Shown: piece by piece, positions 1 through 5,741 of the stretch | Layout of the letters: each line of letters opens with the position of its first letter | How positions within the stretch are numbered: position 1 is the stretch's first letter | From: Desulfobacterales bacterium | GTDB lineage: Bacteria; Desulfobacterota; Desulfobacteria; Desulfobacterales; JAFDCJ01 | DNA length: 7,334 nt | Direction of reading: 5' to 3' | NCBI GenBank assembly: GCA_029932495.1 | Contig: JAOZPY010000121.1 | Location: forward strand, 1-7,334 | Notes under the pieces: model-generated | Told to the model about the DNA's origin: nothing | Database searches by the model: none | The model's input: only the letters and a program-made list of their open reading frames with translations | Translations under genes and position numbers: made by a program

Positions 1-102
1 CGCTGGCGCCCCAAATGGACACAGAAAGCGAAATCAAAATGCATATTGCGCGGCGCGAACCGCAACTGTCGATAACATATTCAAAGTCAGAGTGGCCCAT
101 CT

Positions 103-2232
103 TCAGGGAGCCAAAGCGGGCATTTTTGCCAGCTTGGTCCATTTGTTGAAATAATATTGATAATTGCCGGTTTTCGTGGGGGTGATTTTTTTATAAACCA
201 CCTTGCCGGCGGCATCCACCTCCCGAATGACAATGCGCTTGTCCAGCACGGCGGTCCATTTGCCCACGTATAAAAACGTGTAAGGCTGTTCGCGGGCAAT
301 CAGGGCATGCAGCTCGTGACAGTATTGGACCTGGCGCTGGTGGTCATATTCCTGGCGGATTTTGACAATCAGTTCGTCCGCCCGGGGGTTTTTAAAGCCT
401 GCAAAATTCAACTGGTGCGGGCCGGTCTGGCTGGAGTGCCAGATCTGGTAGAGGTCGGGGTCGATTCCCATGGACCAACCCAGCACCAGGGCGTCAAAGT
501 CCAATTTGTTGACCCGTTCCTGTATAAAAACGGACCATTCCAGAAGGTCCGTGCGAACATCGATGCCGATCTGCTTCCAGGAATCCTGGGCGATGGCCAG
601 AATGGCCTTGCGGATTTCATTGCCGCTGTTGGTAATCAGGGTAAACTGGAATATTTTGCCATCCTTTTCAAGCCAGCCCTGTTCGTTGCGTTTCCAACCG
701 GCGGCGGCTAACAATTGGAGCGCTTTTTCAGGATCATAGGGCAGCGGCTTGATTTGATGGTTGTAATAGTCGGTTTGCTTGGCAAAGGGGCCGGTGATGC
801 GTTCGGCCTGGTTATTGAGAACATAACGGATAATTTTGTTCGCATCAATGGCCATGCCGAGGGCTCGGCGTACCCGGCGGTCATTAAACGGCGGCCGGCG
901 CATGTTGTAGCCGATGTAAGTGTAGCCGAAAGAAAGACCGGAAAAACTTTGAAAACGCGGATCGGCTTTCAGCCGTTTGACCTGGAAGGGCTGCACCCCA
1001 TAGCTGTCCAGGGTGCCGGCGTAAAATTCCATTTCCTGGGTCAGCGGGTCCGGAATGATCCGTAAAACGTATTTTTGATAAACAGGCGGGCCTTCCCAGT
1101 AATCATTGAAGCGGGTCAGGCTGATGTACTGGTCCGACTTCCATTGATGAAACTTAAACGGGCCGCATCCAATCGGATGCCGGTTGAATGAACTTTGACG
1201 CATTGAAAAGGCTGCGGGATCCATGCCCCGCGACAGGGCCTCTTTTTTAAGAGCTTCAGCATTAAGCAGATGCTCGGGCAGAATGCCCATCGCCCAGGTG
1301 CCGATGGCCGGTGAGTAAAGCCTTTTGTAAACCACGCGGACGGTCAGCGGGTCCAGTACCTGCACGCTTTTCACAGGTTCATAATCGGAAACCCGGGGCG
1401 AAAGGTTTTTGGGGTCCATAATGGCTTTGAAGGTAAATTGGACATCGCGGGCGCTGACCGTATGTCCGTCTTGAAACCTAACATCGGGCCGCAGGTAAAA
1501 TTCAATGATCGGGTTGTGCTCCACCGTGGGAAGCAGCCGGCGCGCAATTGCGTTCAGCTGCGGGGCCGTTATGGAAGCAGTGCTCTGCAAATGTTCGGCT
1601 GCGTTAAAGCCATTGAAATAATCTTTGCCCAGCAGACCGCCAAGATGGTCGAAAAAGTAGGGATCCACATGCTTGAGGGTAAATTTTATCCGCGGCGGCG
1701 CGGATATCTTTAATTCCAACAATTGCTCCGCACCGGTGCCATTTGGATTCTTGATGCGCTGTTTGGTTTTAAAATTGCGGGCGGGCAGCAGTGAAATGGC
1801 GGTTATGTTTTGCAGCGAATCTCGGAGTGGCTGCTCAAAGCGATCCACATGACGTTGTGCCTGCCGGATGAACGCCACGGTCCGGGGTGCATCCAGGATG
1901 CCTTTGTGCGGGATGGCGGCCGTTTCGTTGGGGTAGGCATAAGCCTGCTCAAAGATCTTCCAGGAACGCGACACCCGGCCTCTGAAGCGCAGGTTCTCGT
2001 CCCGGTCCAAAAGGCCCTCGAATACCTTGGATTCAATTTCACTGCTGGTGCTTTCCGCAGACAAGATGGGATTTAAGACCGTCGCGTCCCCGATGGAGCC
2101 ATTGATATATTCATCCAGGCGCTCGGGATTTCCCCGGGCCTGCTGTTCATAGGTAGGCACCCAGAAATAGGATTGGAGCAGAATTAATGCCAGCACAAGG
2201 GGTGCCATGATGAGAAACCGACGTGTGGTCAT
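103..2232 (-). CDS. Peptide/oligopeptide-type ABC transporter substrate-binding protein (SBP_bac_5 family) with N-terminal insertion
   Basis: The 709-residue product is an extracytoplasmic solute-binding protein of the DppA/OppA/NikA type, which delivers peptides or related solutes to an ABC permease. Residues 7-25 form a hydrophobic segment after a TTRR n-region; no lipobox cysteine and no clear AxA site is visible, so it may be an uncleaved anchor. Family landmarks are INGSIGDATVLNPILS (43-58), FYLRPDVRFQDGHTVSARDV (245-264), HPIGCGPFKF (352-361), FNDRRVRRALGMAID (449-463) and PEKALQLLAAAGW (501-513). About 150 residues (roughly 96-243) separate the first lobe motif from the FYLRPDV motif, where relatives usually have only a short link, which explains the length compared with the usual 500-550. 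The ATG at 2232 is preferred because it places the signal segment at the N-terminus; an in-frame ATG at 2355 would add 41 residues. It is transcribed divergently from larE. The substrate cannot be read from the sequence. Confidence 0.93.
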   Translation of the reverse strand: MTTRRFLIMAPLVLALILLQSYFWVPTYEQQARGNPERLDEYINGSIGDATVLNPILSAESTSSEIESKVFEGLLDRDENLRFRGRVSRSWKIFEQAYAYPNETAAIPHKGILDAPRTVAFIRQAQRHVDRFEQPLRDSLQNITAISLLPARNFKTKQRIKNPNGTGAEQLLELKISAPPRIKFTLKHVDPYFFDHLGGLLGKDYFNGFNAAEHLQSTASITAPQLNAIARRLLPTVEHNPIIEFYLRPDVRFQDGHTVSARDVQFTFKAIMDPKNLSPRVSDYEPVKSVQVLDPLTVRVVYKRLYSPAIGTWAMGILPEHLLNAEALKKEALSRGMDPAAFSMRQSSFNRHPIGCGPFKFHQWKSDQYISLTRFNDYWEGPPVYQKYVLRIIPDPLTQEMEFYAGTLDSYGVQPFQVKRLKADPRFQSFSGLSFGYTYIGYNMRRPPFNDRRVRRALGMAIDANKIIRYVLNNQAERITGPFAKQTDYYNHQIKPLPYDPEKALQLLAAAGWKRNEQGWLEKDGKIFQFTLITNSGNEIRKAILAIAQDSWKQIGIDVRTDLLEWSVFIQERVNKLDFDALVLGWSMGIDPDLYQIWHSSQTGPHQLNFAGFKNPRADELIVKIRQEYDHQRQVQYCHELHALIAREQPYTFLYVGKWTAVLDKRIVIREVDAAGKVVYKKITPTKTGNYQYYFNKWTKLAKMPALAP

Positions 2233-2380
2233 TTTTTGCCTTGCCGGTTGCATTGAATGCGGGCGGGCAGCCGCAAGGGGCATGCCAGCGCATGTTAATG
2301 CATAAAATAGCTTTGAATATAAAATCGTTTCACATATAATGGAGCCTGCAGGCATTAACCTTCACCGGCAGGCCGCTTTA

Positions 2381-2409
2381 TCTATAAAGAAAAGCACCAC
2401 TTTTGTAAA
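2381..2409 (-). promoter_or_regulatory. Candidate sigma70-type promoter for the substrate-binding protein gene
   Basis: On the minus strand TTTACA (2409-2404, five of six to the -35 consensus) is followed after exactly 17 bases by TATAGA (2386-2381, four of six to the -10 consensus). Transcription would begin near 2374, leaving a leader of about 140 nt to the ATG at 2232, or about 20 nt to the alternative in-frame ATG at 2355. The call rests on box match and spacing only. Confidence 0.4.
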
Positions 2410-2470
2410 CCTCAAAGTTCACAGCGTTGAGCTAAAGCCGATTTTAGAGGTTTCGCCGAATTGCCGATAT

Positions 2471-2484
2471 TCTCGTCGACGAGA
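2471..2484. promoter_or_regulatory. Perfect 14-bp palindrome overlapping the larE ribosome-binding region
   Basis: TCTCGTCGACGAGA is identical to its reverse complement. It ends 11 bases before the larE ATG, and its right arm contributes the only purine-rich stretch (GAGAG, 2481-2485) that could serve as ribosome-binding site. As DNA it could be an operator for a dimeric regulator; as RNA it could fold into a 5-bp stem with a TCGA loop that hides the ribosome-binding site. Function is inferred. Confidence 0.35.
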
Positions 2485-2495
2485 GAAATGACAAA

Positions 2496-3344
2496 ATGGG
2501 TCAACCGCCAACAAAGGATAAATTCAAAGAACTGGTCAGGCTATTGGAACGCTTCGATTCTCTGGTGGTTGCTTTTTCAGGCGGGGTGGACAGCTCGTTT
2601 TTACTGGCAGTTGCCTGTCAAACAGTTCCCGGACGGGTGGTGGCCGTTACCGCCGAATCGCCGGTGCATCCAGTACGTGAAAGAAAGGCGGCCGCCGAGT
2701 TTGCACACCGTCTGGGTGTTGAACACCTCATCGTGCAATCCGGAGAGATGGAGCTGCCCGATTTTATGGCCAATTCGAAAGACCGGTGCTATATTTGTAA
2801 ACGGCACATGTTAGCTAAAATATTCAGCGCAGCCTCCCGGATAGGCATTGCGCAGGTAGCTCACGGCGCCAATTTGGATGATCTCGGCGATTACCGGCCC
2901 GGATTGAAAGCTGCAGAAGAAATGGGAGTGGTCGCTCCACTGGTGGAGGCGGGAATGGGCAAGGATGATATCCGGCGTTTTTCCCGGGAAATGAATTTAA
3001 ATACCTGGAGCAAGCCCTCCATGGCCTGCCTGGCTTCGCGCATTCCATACGGAACACCGATTACACGCAGCGCCCTGGAAATGGTGGAGCGGGCCGAGGA
3101 TGTCATCCTGGGCCTTGGGTTTTCCACCTGCCGGGTTCGCTTTCACGGCCGGACAGCCAGAATCGAGGTGAATTTCCATGACATGCCGTTGCTGTTAAAA
3201 CAAGAGGTGCGGGAAAAAATCGTGGTCCCTCTCAAACACATTGGGTTTTCCCATGTGGCTGTGGATCTTGAGGGCTATGTGCAGGGCAGTATGAACCGTG
3301 ATCTGGATTGCGATTCAATTGTTGACCGGTTGGAAAGTCCATAA
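2496..3344 (+). CDS. larE: ATP-dependent sulfur transferase LarE (nickel-pincer nucleotide cofactor synthesis type)
   Basis: The 282-residue product matches the usual length and order of LarE, a PP-loop ATP pyrophosphatase that adenylates the carboxylate of a pyridinium biscarboxylate mononucleotide and inserts sulfur, building the nickel-pincer cofactor of lactate racemase and relatives. Visible are the PP-loop SGGVDSS (28-34), RCYICK (97-102), HGANLDDLGDYRPG (123-136) and the family block WSKPSMACLASRIPYG (171-186). C178 in the last block aligns with the cysteine that is sacrificed in the Lactobacillus enzyme. C98 and C101 add a CxxC pair, suggesting the type described in Thermotoga that holds a [4Fe-4S] cluster and can turn over. 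larB, larC and a racemase are absent from the window, so the client enzyme is unknown. The gene is first in a likely operon, with the next ATG 25 bases after its stop. Its ribosome-binding site is weak (GAGAG) and lies in a palindrome. Confidence 0.93.
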   Translation: MGQPPTKDKFKELVRLLERFDSLVVAFSGGVDSSFLLAVACQTVPGRVVAVTAESPVHPVRERKAAAEFAHRLGVEHLIVQSGEMELPDFMANSKDRCYICKRHMLAKIFSAASRIGIAQVAHGANLDDLGDYRPGLKAAEEMGVVAPLVEAGMGKDDIRRFSREMNLNTWSKPSMACLASRIPYGTPITRSALEMVERAEDVILGLGFSTCRVRFHGRTARIEVNFHDMPLLLKQEVREKIVVPLKHIGFSHVAVDLEGYVQGSMNRDLDCDSIVDRLESP

Positions 3345-3369
3345 GCAGTGCAAACAGTTTGAGCATAAC

Positions 3370-4146
3370 ATGAAACAGATAACGAATATTTTTTGGCTGG
3401 GTTTGATCCTCGTCATTTGCTGGATATGTTTCCCGACGGATTTGCAAGCGGAGTTTTACCGGTATATCGACGACCAGGGACGGGTATTTTACGTAGATGA
3501 CCTTTCCAAAATTCCGGAGCGATACCGGCAGAACGTGGACGTTTATAAAGAAAAATATGATGATTTGCCCGAAACGCAAAGGGTCCGGGCGCTGGAAAAA
3601 GAACAGCGGCTACAGCAGGAAAAGGAGCAGGAACACCAGCGTCAACTGAGCGAGCAACTGCGGGAAGCCCAACGCCTGGAAGAAGAACAGCGGCGGAAAA
3701 AGGCCGAAAAGGCCCGGCAGGCGCTGTTGAAACAAACCGAAACGAGGATCATGTTGGATGGCAACCGCATTATTGTGCCGGTAACCATCGGCAATGACGG
3801 ACTGGAGGCTGAGGCCCATTTGCTGCTGGATACCGGAGCCTCCCAAATTGTATTGCACCGCGCACTTGCAGAGCAACTCCATATTATGGCTGTCAAAAAA
3901 GGGATGGCCCGCTTGGCAGGTGGGCAGAATATTTACGCTGAACTTGGGCGAGTCGATTTTTTCAAGGTGGGGCCCTATAACCAGAAAAATACACTGGTGC
4001 TTATCATCGCCCATGCAGGTGCCCACATTGACTACGATGGTTTGCTGGGCATGAATTTTTTGAAAGAGGTGGAATACGCAATTGATTATAAAAACCAGGT
4101 GATTCGCTGGAATTTGTCCCGGCAAAAGGCACCGGGCGGTCAATAG
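3370..4146 (+). CDS. DUF4124 / coiled-coil / retropepsin-like aspartic protease domain protein
   Basis: The 258-residue product has three visible parts. Residues 1-27 are a signal peptide or anchor (hydrophobic 8-22, probable cleavage after LQA). Residues 28-55 (FYRYIDDQGRVFYVDDLSKIP) resemble DUF4124, a short envelope-associated module. Residues 72-122 are rich in Glu, Gln, Arg and Lys and should form a coiled coil. Residues 127-250 carry a clan-AA aspartic protease fold: DTGAS (154-158) is the catalytic motif and DGLLGMNFL (223-231) the matching hydrophobic-hydrophobic-Gly element. Having one DTGAS, it would need to dimerise to cut, as retropepsins do. The ATG at 3370 is chosen because the signal peptide starts there; an upstream in-frame ATG at 3298 lies inside larE and would bury the signal. 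It sits between larE and the TM2 gene with short gaps, so co-transcription is likely. Proteolytic activity and substrate are unproven. Confidence 0.85.
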   Translation: MKQITNIFWLGLILVICWICFPTDLQAEFYRYIDDQGRVFYVDDLSKIPERYRQNVDVYKEKYDDLPETQRVRALEKEQRLQQEKEQEHQRQLSEQLREAQRLEEEQRRKKAEKARQALLKQTETRIMLDGNRIIVPVTIGNDGLEAEAHLLLDTGASQIVLHRALAEQLHIMAVKKGMARLAGGQNIYAELGRVDFFKVGPYNQKNTLVLIIAHAGAHIDYDGLLGMNFLKEVEYAIDYKNQVIRWNLSRQKAPGGQ

Positions 4147-4162
4147 ATGTTTATTAAAATAT

Positions 4163-4169
4163 GGAGGAG
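4163..4169 (+). promoter_or_regulatory. Strong Shine-Dalgarno that decides a TTG start
   Basis: GGAGGAG lies 8 bases before the TTG at 4178. The reading frame has no suitably placed ATG that keeps the first TM2 domain whole, so this site supports TTG initiation of the TM2 protein. Confidence 0.75.
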
Positions 4170-4177
4170 TATAAGCT

Positions 4178-4585
4178 TTGAGCACCAACAACGATACCCA
4201 CCGCAAGTCCATCGGCTATGTTTTGTGGCTTTTCGGATTTACCGGATCCCACCGATTTTATTACGGATATCCGGTTTCCGGAACCATTTATTTTTTTACC
4301 CTGGGTCTGTTTTTTATCGGTTGGTTTGTTGATTTGTTTCTGATTCCGTCCATGGCCCGGCGGGCGGATCTGCGTTTCGCCGCCGGGCCGATCGATTATA
4401 GCTTGGCCTGGATCCTGTTGACTTTTCTGGGCATCTTCGGGGTTCACCGCATGTACCTGGGAAAGTGGATTAGCGCCGTTGTCTATCTGCTGACATGGGG
4501 AATTTTCGGGATTGGGATTATCTATGATTTCTGGACGTTAAATGGTCAGATCTCGGAAATCAACCAGCAGCGGCTTTTTACTTGA
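4178..4585 (+). CDS. Tandem TM2-domain membrane protein (TTG start)
   Basis: The 135-residue integral membrane protein is made of two TM2 domains in tandem. The first runs from about 10 to 58, with GSHRFYYG (23-30) between its two hydrophobic helices and closing on VDLFLIP (51-57). The second runs from about 72 to 122, with GVHRMYLG (88-95) and closing on YDFWTL (116-121). Each GxHRxYxG turn followed by a helix ending in an acidic/aromatic DxF or DFW motif is the TM2 signature, and four transmembrane helices are expected. TM2 proteins have no settled bacterial role. The start is TTG with a near-ideal ribosome-binding site. The gene lies 31 bases after the aspartic-protease-like gene, so it probably ends the larE operon. 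Its last eight bases overlap the 3' end of the convergent PilZ gene. Confidence 0.9.
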   Translation: MSTNNDTHRKSIGYVLWLFGFTGSHRFYYGYPVSGTIYFFTLGLFFIGWFVDLFLIPSMARRADLRFAAGPIDYSLAWILLTFLGIFGVHRMYLGKWISAVVYLLTWGIFGIGIIYDFWTLNGQISEINQQRLFT

Positions 4586-5006
4586 GTTGTTGCAGGAGTG
4601 CGCGCAGCATTTCTTCGGCCTCTGGGCTAATATCCTTAAATTCTACACCCACCCCGTCCCGGTCTGCACGGGCAATCTCGCCTTTGAGTTTGAGTGGTTT
4701 TTCATCACTTTCCAGTCGAAATGTCATGATAATTTCGTCACCGACGAGCAAGGGACGCTGGGTTTGAATAAACAGTCCGCTAGGGCTGATATTTTTTATG
4801 TAGTTGGTGTAAAGGCGGTCATAAGCGGCATAATTGATCGGAATGCGGCAGGGGGCTCTGAACCCCCCCCGTTTTTCGCGTACCAGAAGCTCCTCGGCAT
4901 GGCGCAGGAGGGTCTGTTGCTGCTCTTCGTCAAGGTTGATTACCACCTGAAATAACTTGGCGAGGATGACATTATACTTCTTTGCATTTTTTTCTGGTGC
5001 GTTCAT
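4578..5006 (-). CDS. PilZ domain protein, predicted cyclic-di-GMP receptor
   Basis: The 142-residue cytoplasmic protein has a helical N-terminal segment (about 12-44, rich in Leu, Glu and Gln) followed by a PilZ domain (about 45-135). The two cyclic-di-GMP binding signatures are present: RGGFR (46-50) fits RxxxR, and NISPSG (72-77) fits (D/N)xSxxG. The later GEIARAD and GVGVEFKDIS stretches (109-127) match the closing strands of the barrel. It has no output domain, so it probably acts on a partner protein. AAAGGG (5016-5011 on the minus strand) lies four bases before the ATG. An uninterrupted run of eight G residues encodes part of the RxxxR motif. The gene is divergent from the DUF134 gene and converges on the TM2 gene with an 8-base overlap. 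Confidence 0.9.
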   Translation of the reverse strand: MNAPEKNAKKYNVILAKLFQVVINLDEEQQQTLLRHAEELLVREKRGGFRAPCRIPINYAAYDRLYTNYIKNISPSGLFIQTQRPLLVGDEIIMTFRLESDEKPLKLKGEIARADRDGVGVEFKDISPEAEEMLRALLQQLK

Positions 5007-5064
5007 GCTGCCCTTTGCGCCGGTATACGAAATTGTAATTCAACCGCTATATTCAATATCGGTT

Positions 5065-5156
5065 TTTATGAGAAATACTTTATTTTTTTGCATGAAAACA
5101 CCTTGACAATGGCGCTATCGACATTTAGATTATTTTTTTGAGTATATTCTCATAAA
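5065..5156. promoter_or_regulatory. Pair of inverted operator-like sites flanking the DUF134 promoter
   Basis: TTTATGAGAAATACTTTA (5065-5082, plus strand) reappears on the minus strand at 5156-5139 as TTTATGAGAATATACTCA. The first ten bases are identical and ATACT is shared after a one-base shift. The centres are about 74 bp apart, close to seven helical turns. The left copy lies upstream of the -35 box and the right copy covers the predicted transcription start. This looks like a dimeric or looping repressor arrangement; the DUF134 protein is an obvious but unproven candidate to bind it. Confidence 0.35.
5103..5131 (+). promoter_or_regulatory. Sigma70-type promoter for the DUF134 gene
   Basis: TTGACA (5103-5108) matches the -35 consensus fully. 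After a 17-base spacer comes TAGATT (5126-5131), four of six to the -10 consensus. Transcription would start near 5138, giving a leader of about 28 nt that contains the AAGGAG ribosome-binding site. Confidence 0.55.
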
Positions 5157-5160
5157 GGAG
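5155..5160 (+). promoter_or_regulatory. Shine-Dalgarno choosing ATG 5166 over TTG 5163
   Basis: AAGGAG ends five bases before the ATG at 5166 but only two bases before the overlapping in-frame TTG at 5163. Normal spacing therefore favours the ATG. Confidence 0.6.
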
Positions 5161-5165
5161 CATTG

Positions 5166-5585
5166 ATGGTTCGCCCGCAAAAAGACCGCATGGTGGCATT
5201 TAATCCTGAAATCAGCTACTTCAAGCCGCGGGGAATCCCTATGATCGACCTGGAAGAAGTCGATCTTACCGTTGATGAGCGGGAGGCTCTCCGGCTGTCC
5301 GATTTGATGGGAATGTCCCATGAAGAGGCGGGCCGCCGTATGGGAGTATCCCGGGCGACTTTTGGACGCATTATCCAACGGGCTCGCAGGGCGGTGGCCG
5401 ATGCCCTGATTAACGGCAAGGCCATCAATGTGGCGGGTGGAAATTTTAAACTCATTGAACAAGCCCGGATTTTTTGCTGCAATACCTGCGGGCACCAATG
5501 GGAAGAGCCTTCCGGCACCGGGAGACCGCCGGGTTGCCCCGCGTGCAGGAAAAAAGACTTTTATCGGATAGGGAAAAAGAGATAA
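5166..5585 (+). CDS. DUF134 (UPF0251) family DNA-binding protein with C-terminal zinc ribbon
   Basis: The 139-residue product follows the DUF134 pattern: an N-terminal MVRPQKDR block, YFKPRGIP (18-25), LEEVDLTVDEREALRLSD (29-46) and a helix-turn-helix resembling sigma-region-4 proteins (about 36-75, with MGVSRATFGRII at 59-70). ADALINGKAI (78-87) and the GG at 91-92 close the domain. A C-terminal extension carries C105-x2-C108 and C124-x2-C127, a zinc-ribbon arrangement that could sense or bind metal. The family is thought to regulate transcription, but targets are poorly known. It is followed after 156 bases by the NifX-like gene and then by mrp, a neighbourhood seen in other anaerobes, so regulation of that module is a reasonable inference. 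Inverted sites around its own promoter suggest autoregulation. Confidence 0.88.
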   Translation: MVRPQKDRMVAFNPEISYFKPRGIPMIDLEEVDLTVDEREALRLSDLMGMSHEEAGRRMGVSRATFGRIIQRARRAVADALINGKAINVAGGNFKLIEQARIFCCNTCGHQWEEPSGTGRPPGCPACRKKDFYRIGKKR

Positions 5586-5626
5586 GGGAAACGGGTTCTT
5601 TTGTTAAAGTAAGACTTAATCTATGC

Positions 5627-5656
5627 TATCATTTCCTACTTAAATATAAAATGATA
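5627..5656. promoter_or_regulatory. Inverted repeat in the leader of the NifX-like gene
   Basis: TATCATTT (5627-5634) and AAATGATA (5649-5656) are perfect complements around a 14-base A/T-rich centre. They lie in the 156-bp gap before the NifX-like gene. TATCAT at 5627 also scores five of six as a -10 box, with a weak TTAAAG (5604-5609) 17 bases upstream, so the site could be an operator over a second promoter. The RNA stem would be weak because it is A/U-rich. Confidence 0.3.
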
Positions 5657-5741
5657 TGAGTCGTGATAGTTAGGGAAAATAATTACTGGCCTGCGGGACA
5701 CCGTTTTTGGTCTTTTGTAAAATAAGGAGATCGTCACCACT

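Noticed and set aside
1..100. A minus-strand frame opening with ATG at 100, three bases after the binding-protein stop, and still open at the left edge
   Set aside because: It has no real ribosome-binding site, and the 33 visible residues do not resemble a permease start or any family I know, so it is too short to support as a gene.
307..1065. Plus-strand open frames of 134 and 116 codons inside the binding-protein gene
   Set aside because: They lie wholly inside a strongly supported gene on the other strand, show no recognisable motif, and have no operon logic.
2418..2448. TTCACA followed by an ATTTTAG stretch as a larE promoter
   Set aside because: The -35 box is good, but no -10 box scores above three of six at acceptable spacing.
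2407..2453. AAACCTC / GAGGTTT inverted arms with a 33-base interior upstream of larE, considered as a riboswitch
   Set aside because: It has only seven paired bases, no internal conserved structure that I recognise, and no T-run, so chance is likely in a region of this size.
3610..4212. Minus-strand 200-codon frame across the protease-like gene
   Set aside because: The opposite frame encodes a signal peptide, DUF4124, DTGAS and the paired Gly motif, whereas this frame is a low-complexity mirror of the coiled-coil codons.
5691..5718. ACC-GTTTTT-GGT followed by CTTTTG as a terminator or attenuator before the NifX-like gene
   Set aside because: The stem is only three to four bases and the T-run is broken, far weaker than a functional intrinsic terminator.
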